This document shows positions 60,303 through 64,000 of a DNA stretch of 64,000 nt, one piece after another. The stretch covers positions 124,001 to 188,000 of the forward strand of contig JAIWNF010000050.1 of assembly GCA_025093555.1 (NCBI GenBank), written 5' to 3'. The notes beneath the pieces were generated by a model. That model searched no databases, was not told the origin of the DNA, and saw only the letters and a list, made by a program, of their open reading frames with translations. Positions within the stretch are counted from its first letter, which is position 1, and every line of letters begins with the position of its first letter. The translations under genes were made by a program, and so were the position numbers. This DNA comes from Circinella umbellata. Its lineage: Eukaryota > Mucoromycota > Mucoromycetes > Mucorales > Lichtheimiaceae.

Positions 60303-61255
60303 TACTGTTTATACAATGGACCGCCAATTTATCCTACCCAACATAGAATATGGTCTGGCCATTGCAAAACTCAATAGGGATGATTACAATACTCTCCAAG
60401 AAACCCAAAATACCTGCCTTCAAAAAATATATGGTACCATAACTAACCACTCGATGGCCATTATTCACCATCTAGCACATCTTCTTGAATTTATGCTTGA
60501 TCGTGTTACTACCTTACAAGCAAAGTTTATATTTCGTTCATATCATATGCCTGATGATGCTTTATTCCCCACCTTATTACCTCATGTTCGCCAAACAAAA
60601 AGTCTTCGTTCCTGGACTTCAGTCATTAGAAAAATAAATTTTGGCAATCACTAGATACAACAACACAATTAGACCACCACAAGGTAACAAACAGTGATCT
60701 AAAAACAGCCATCAAACAACATATTAAAAGCACACACATACAACACTGTCAACGCAAGAACAGTAAATTACTATATCAATGCCGTCAGCAATTGGGAATT
60801 GACCCAATTTTATGGCTGCCCATGACATCTACAGAACGTAATTTATGTATTTACTATTGCCTAGGTTGGATCACCAATCACCAACAACAACCATGTCCTA
60901 ATTGTCACCAAACAATCCGACTATCTAAACAACACTTACTTTCCTGCCATCGGGTCCATACATTTTTATCCATCTCCAAAAACATCAGCGACCCTATTTC
61001 TTTTATTCTCAACCGACTCCCCAAAACACCTTCAACATCATACCAAAAACGTGTCTATTGGAAAATCATCTTGCCAAAACTCTGCTACATTCTACACCAA
61101 CTACATCGTACTTGCCGTCCTGATTATTATACCACCCCTTCACCACCAACAAATCAATTTGGACATTTATTACTACAATGGATTGAACCACCACTTGTAC
61201 CACATGCACCTCCTTTCAATTTAAATTTATAAAAAAAAAACTAACAAACAAACAA
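60303..61255 (+). mobile_element. Non-LTR retrotransposon (LINE) 3' end, broken
   Basis: The text starts with FILPNIEYGLAIAKLNRDDY and LQETQNTCLQKIYG, the stretch after the reverse-transcriptase palm of LINEs (compare the usual F-RP-LEYGL and LQ-LR-I-G). A +1/-1 frame change near 60640 moves it into a second frame that continues through DLKTAIKQHIKSTHIQHC and GIDPILWLPMTSTERNLCIY. It ends with a CPNCHQTIRLSKQHLLSCH zinc-knuckle-like motif, common at LINE C-termini, and a stop at 61230-61232. An A run and (CAAA)4 tail follow at about 61232-61260. The 5' part is missing, as usual for LINE insertions. Confidence 0.75.
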
Positions 61256-64000
61256 ACAAAGTATCAGCATTTTTTTTGCCATGCTCCACCTCTCCATCTT
61301 TTTCCTTTTCCTTTTTTTTTCTTTCTTTCTGTGAAATTGTTTCTTCACTACTTTCTCTTTTACCTTAGACAACCCCTACCTCATCCCCCTCATTGATACA
61401 TATGTACTGTCGTTTTCAATACACCTTTTTCCTGCATCCCTGCAGGTTTTTCAGTTTCTCTCTTTGTGGACAGACGAGAGCAATAAGCTGCAATCAGCGC
61501 GTGTTCAATTTAATTTCATCATTAATGTAATAAATAAATTTTAACGTAGTTTATACAATGGTGAGTAATTTCAAATACGATATGTGTCATTCGTTATTCC
61601 AATATTATCGTCTTAACAATTACTAATTTTTCATTCTTCTATTAGCGGTGAAACATTATCTGCAGCTTAGCAAGAAAAAAAGATGAAAGCAAAGTTGGAT
61701 TTACGATTCACGGTTTATAGCGTCGATTCTATACCAAGACACGATCCCACCCGAAGTCAACTTCTTCAACAACAAAATGAAACCTGCGTTGGGTAATCAA
61801 ATACTATCAATCTGAAGAAGATTATACAATCACTACCATATACTCCCTAATCAAAAATCTTGACCATACAGGATGTCCATCACTCATACATACAAGCCGG
61901 TCCCGCAGTGTAAGAAGACTGCTGGGCTGGAAACCTGGAAAAATGAAAAAAATAATCTCCTTTTCTACTGTATCATTTATTGACCTTGTTAAAAGTTTAC
62001 TATAGACAGCACTAGTTTATAACACGGACCATATGTGGTAGTATCTTTTGAGTTGTCATTGGTACATTTGTGGGATTAGAGCAGGTGCTCATCTATAGAG
62101 TCTGTTGCTATGGAGTGTATTATGTACAAAAAGAACGCTGTGATTGACACGTTATTAAACCAGATCAACTATATTCAAGATAGGTAGCCTGCTACACAAG
62201 CCATAGCATGATAATAGCTAAACATCACAAACATCCCTATTTCAAACACGACTCATCATATATAACAGAAAATAATCATTTTTATTATACTAGAAATATC
62301 GCAAAGACGAGATTACAAAAGAGAAAAAACTATACATATTTTTTTACGTATCAAAAAATAAAGAGTGAAAATAAGTGCGGGGGGGATATGAATACACAGT
62401 GATATTAGATATGATATATTTTGAGCAAGAAACTAAATAATATAATAATATGTACAGCAATTAACTTTTTTTCTGACTGTCCACTTTTTGTCATTAATAT
62501 AACAGGTAATTGCTACTTTCAAATTTTTAATATTGGTTGACTTGATTCAATAGTCAATTTCAGATGGTATCGTTCTTGGTTAATATTTTGACAAATACGT
62601 GAATATAATTTGAATAAGCTATTTAACAATACATACCATGTACGCAGTCGATCCATTCATCCGTATTTTTTTTACGTAATATTCTTTTTTCTTTTGCCTG
62701 TACATGCTCCTGTTTATCTTTATACGTATCCCTGATAAACATTAAAAATTTATCAGTTTAAAATTGAAAACACTACCAATCAAAGATTACTTTTTATAAG
62801 TGGATCTTTTTTTTTGACAAGTACAAAAGATGTACGTAGAAAGAAGAAAATTTGTATGCAGATATATAAAATATAGCATCACTTCCCTGCGACAAGACTT
62901 TAGTGTATATTCTGTACCATATTTATATCTATAGCTATGTTCGAGATCTTGCAAGGATTCAATGAAAGCATGCTATCACCTCCTATGAAACAATTTTATT
63001 CTGCTCAAAACATGTTACTGAACACCAACATACGTATCTAGGTACACAAAAATGCACAAAATCGTTTTCTTTCCATCCATCCATCCATTTCTTCAATTAG
63101 CTTTCTTTTAATTCCTTTTTATACCATTTACATACGTAAAGACCCGTTAAGAACGAAAAAAAAAATATCTGTGGCAAAAAAAAAGAGATTGCTTGTTTAT
63201 TTTATTTTGCCAATCGAATGCATACATCAATATGGAACTGATCTTTAGTCATCACTTGGAGCTTGAATATGACTTGGCAATTACAGCTTTACTTCTATTT
63301 ATTTTTCTTAAGCTCTCATGAACCCCCAATTTTATATATGCTTTGTTATAATCAACAGGTTTAATGAAGCCGTTCAAAAACGATGTGATAATTTGAAAAT
63401 GAAATTCAAAAAGAGAAGCTTTTGGTGGTCCCTGTATTTTTTTTGTCGTAAGTATAACCTTCAGGCTTACAAAGCCAGGTAAACATAAGTGAGAACGGTT
63501 GAGTTCGTTCCTTAGACAAAAATATATAGATTTATAGACGAGCAAAGAAAATATTTCGAAAAGGATTTAAAGAAGATCATTTAACATAAAAGAATAAAGT
63601 GCACTTTATGATTAGGGCTTGCTTGAACCACATTCTGATATGAACACCTCCCTCCCCTCCTTTTTCTTCAATCAAAAACAGTGTTTATTTTTACAAAACA
63701 CAATTGCAAGTAAGTATCTCTTAATACGTAGATGTTTTGAAGCGTTAAAAATATAAGGAGACCATTTATTTTTTAGACAACAAATTTACATCAATATTTA
63801 TATACAATTTTACTATAAGAGTTATTGTTTAAATCAGACTGTTGAGATCATTTTATACCATTTTAAAAAGACATGATGTGCATCTATTAAATACACAATG
63901 GCGAAAATGTTTCGGGTGTCATCATTTTAAACAACTACTCCTACTACTACTCCTACTACTTCTCTTCATTCGCTCCCCTTGTGCTTTTGTCTCAGCCAAG
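61256..64000. other. Gene-poor end of the window; decayed open frames
   Basis: No intact gene seen. From 61683 a frame starts MKAKLDLRFTVYSVDSIPRH and stops at 61799; an overlapping frame then continues with NLRWVIKYYQSEEDYTITT and SRSRSVRRLLGWKPGK up to a stop at 62003. This looks like one decayed protein with a frame change; family not recognised. A minus-strand frame at 63252-63545 (text includes LPGFVSLKVILTTKKIQGPP) is open for 97 codons, also not recognised. The rest is AT-rich. Confidence 0.4.

Overview
This window reads as nuclear DNA of an early-diverging filamentous fungus, most likely a Mucoromycota species of the order Mucorales. It is AT-rich. The genes are dense and cut by many short GT-AG introns (about 50-130 nt). 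The protein set is typical of Mucorales: SAM+HMG-box and Msn2-type zinc-finger regulators, a Whi3-type RNA-binding protein, Zn2Cys6 regulators and ricin-B-like lectins. Poly-T/poly-A runs and (TAA)n, (TCA)n and (CAA/CAG)n tracts are frequent. No tRNA gene, CRISPR array or bacterial feature was seen. All gene models were built by hand from splice signals, and reading phases were checked across every junction.

Region 1 to 45.3 kb is gene-rich. In order: the C-terminal end of a protein farnesyltransferase beta subunit (+, cut by the window edge); a small protein with a WWE-like N-terminus (+); an Snm1/C18orf21-like RNase MRP subunit (+); a SAM+HMG-box protein (-); a C2H2 zinc-finger factor (+); a long intergenic stretch carrying a decayed 28S rRNA fragment; a TMEM242-like mitochondrial membrane protein (+); a NagD-type HAD phosphatase (+); a Sad1/USP39 splicing factor (+); an ENPP-type phosphodiesterase (-); a Whi3-like two-RRM protein (-); the exosome subunit Rrp46/EXOSC5 (-); two divergent Zn2Cys6 transcription factors (- and +); a DUF4203/TMEM198 membrane protein (-); hexokinase (-); a Complex1-LYR protein with an 18-nt exon (-); a decayed C-terminal part of a Fanzor (eukaryotic TnpB-like) nuclease (-); a copper amine oxidase (-); and the WD40 protein Jip5/WDR55 (+). 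These are mostly unrelated housekeeping genes in independent transcription units. RNA processing is well represented (Snm1, Sad1, Whi3, Rrp46, Jip5).

Region 45.3 to 64 kb is a gene-poor, decaying region. It holds an orphan last exon, a broken ricin-B-like lectin gene, one intact sigma-like glutathione S-transferase followed by a broken paralogue, a broken MULE transposase with a FAR1-type N-terminus, degenerate repeats, a small secreted Ser/Thr-rich protein, two TA-flanked non-autonomous DNA transposons with clear terminal inverted repeats (58444-59250 and 59541-59957), and the 3' end of a non-LTR retrotransposon.

The most interesting signals are the Fanzor relic at 38.6-39.1 kb with usable-looking splice sites, the two MITE-like elements with repeated subterminal motifs, the rRNA fragment, the LYR microexon, and the lectin pseudogene with a destroyed 5' splice site.
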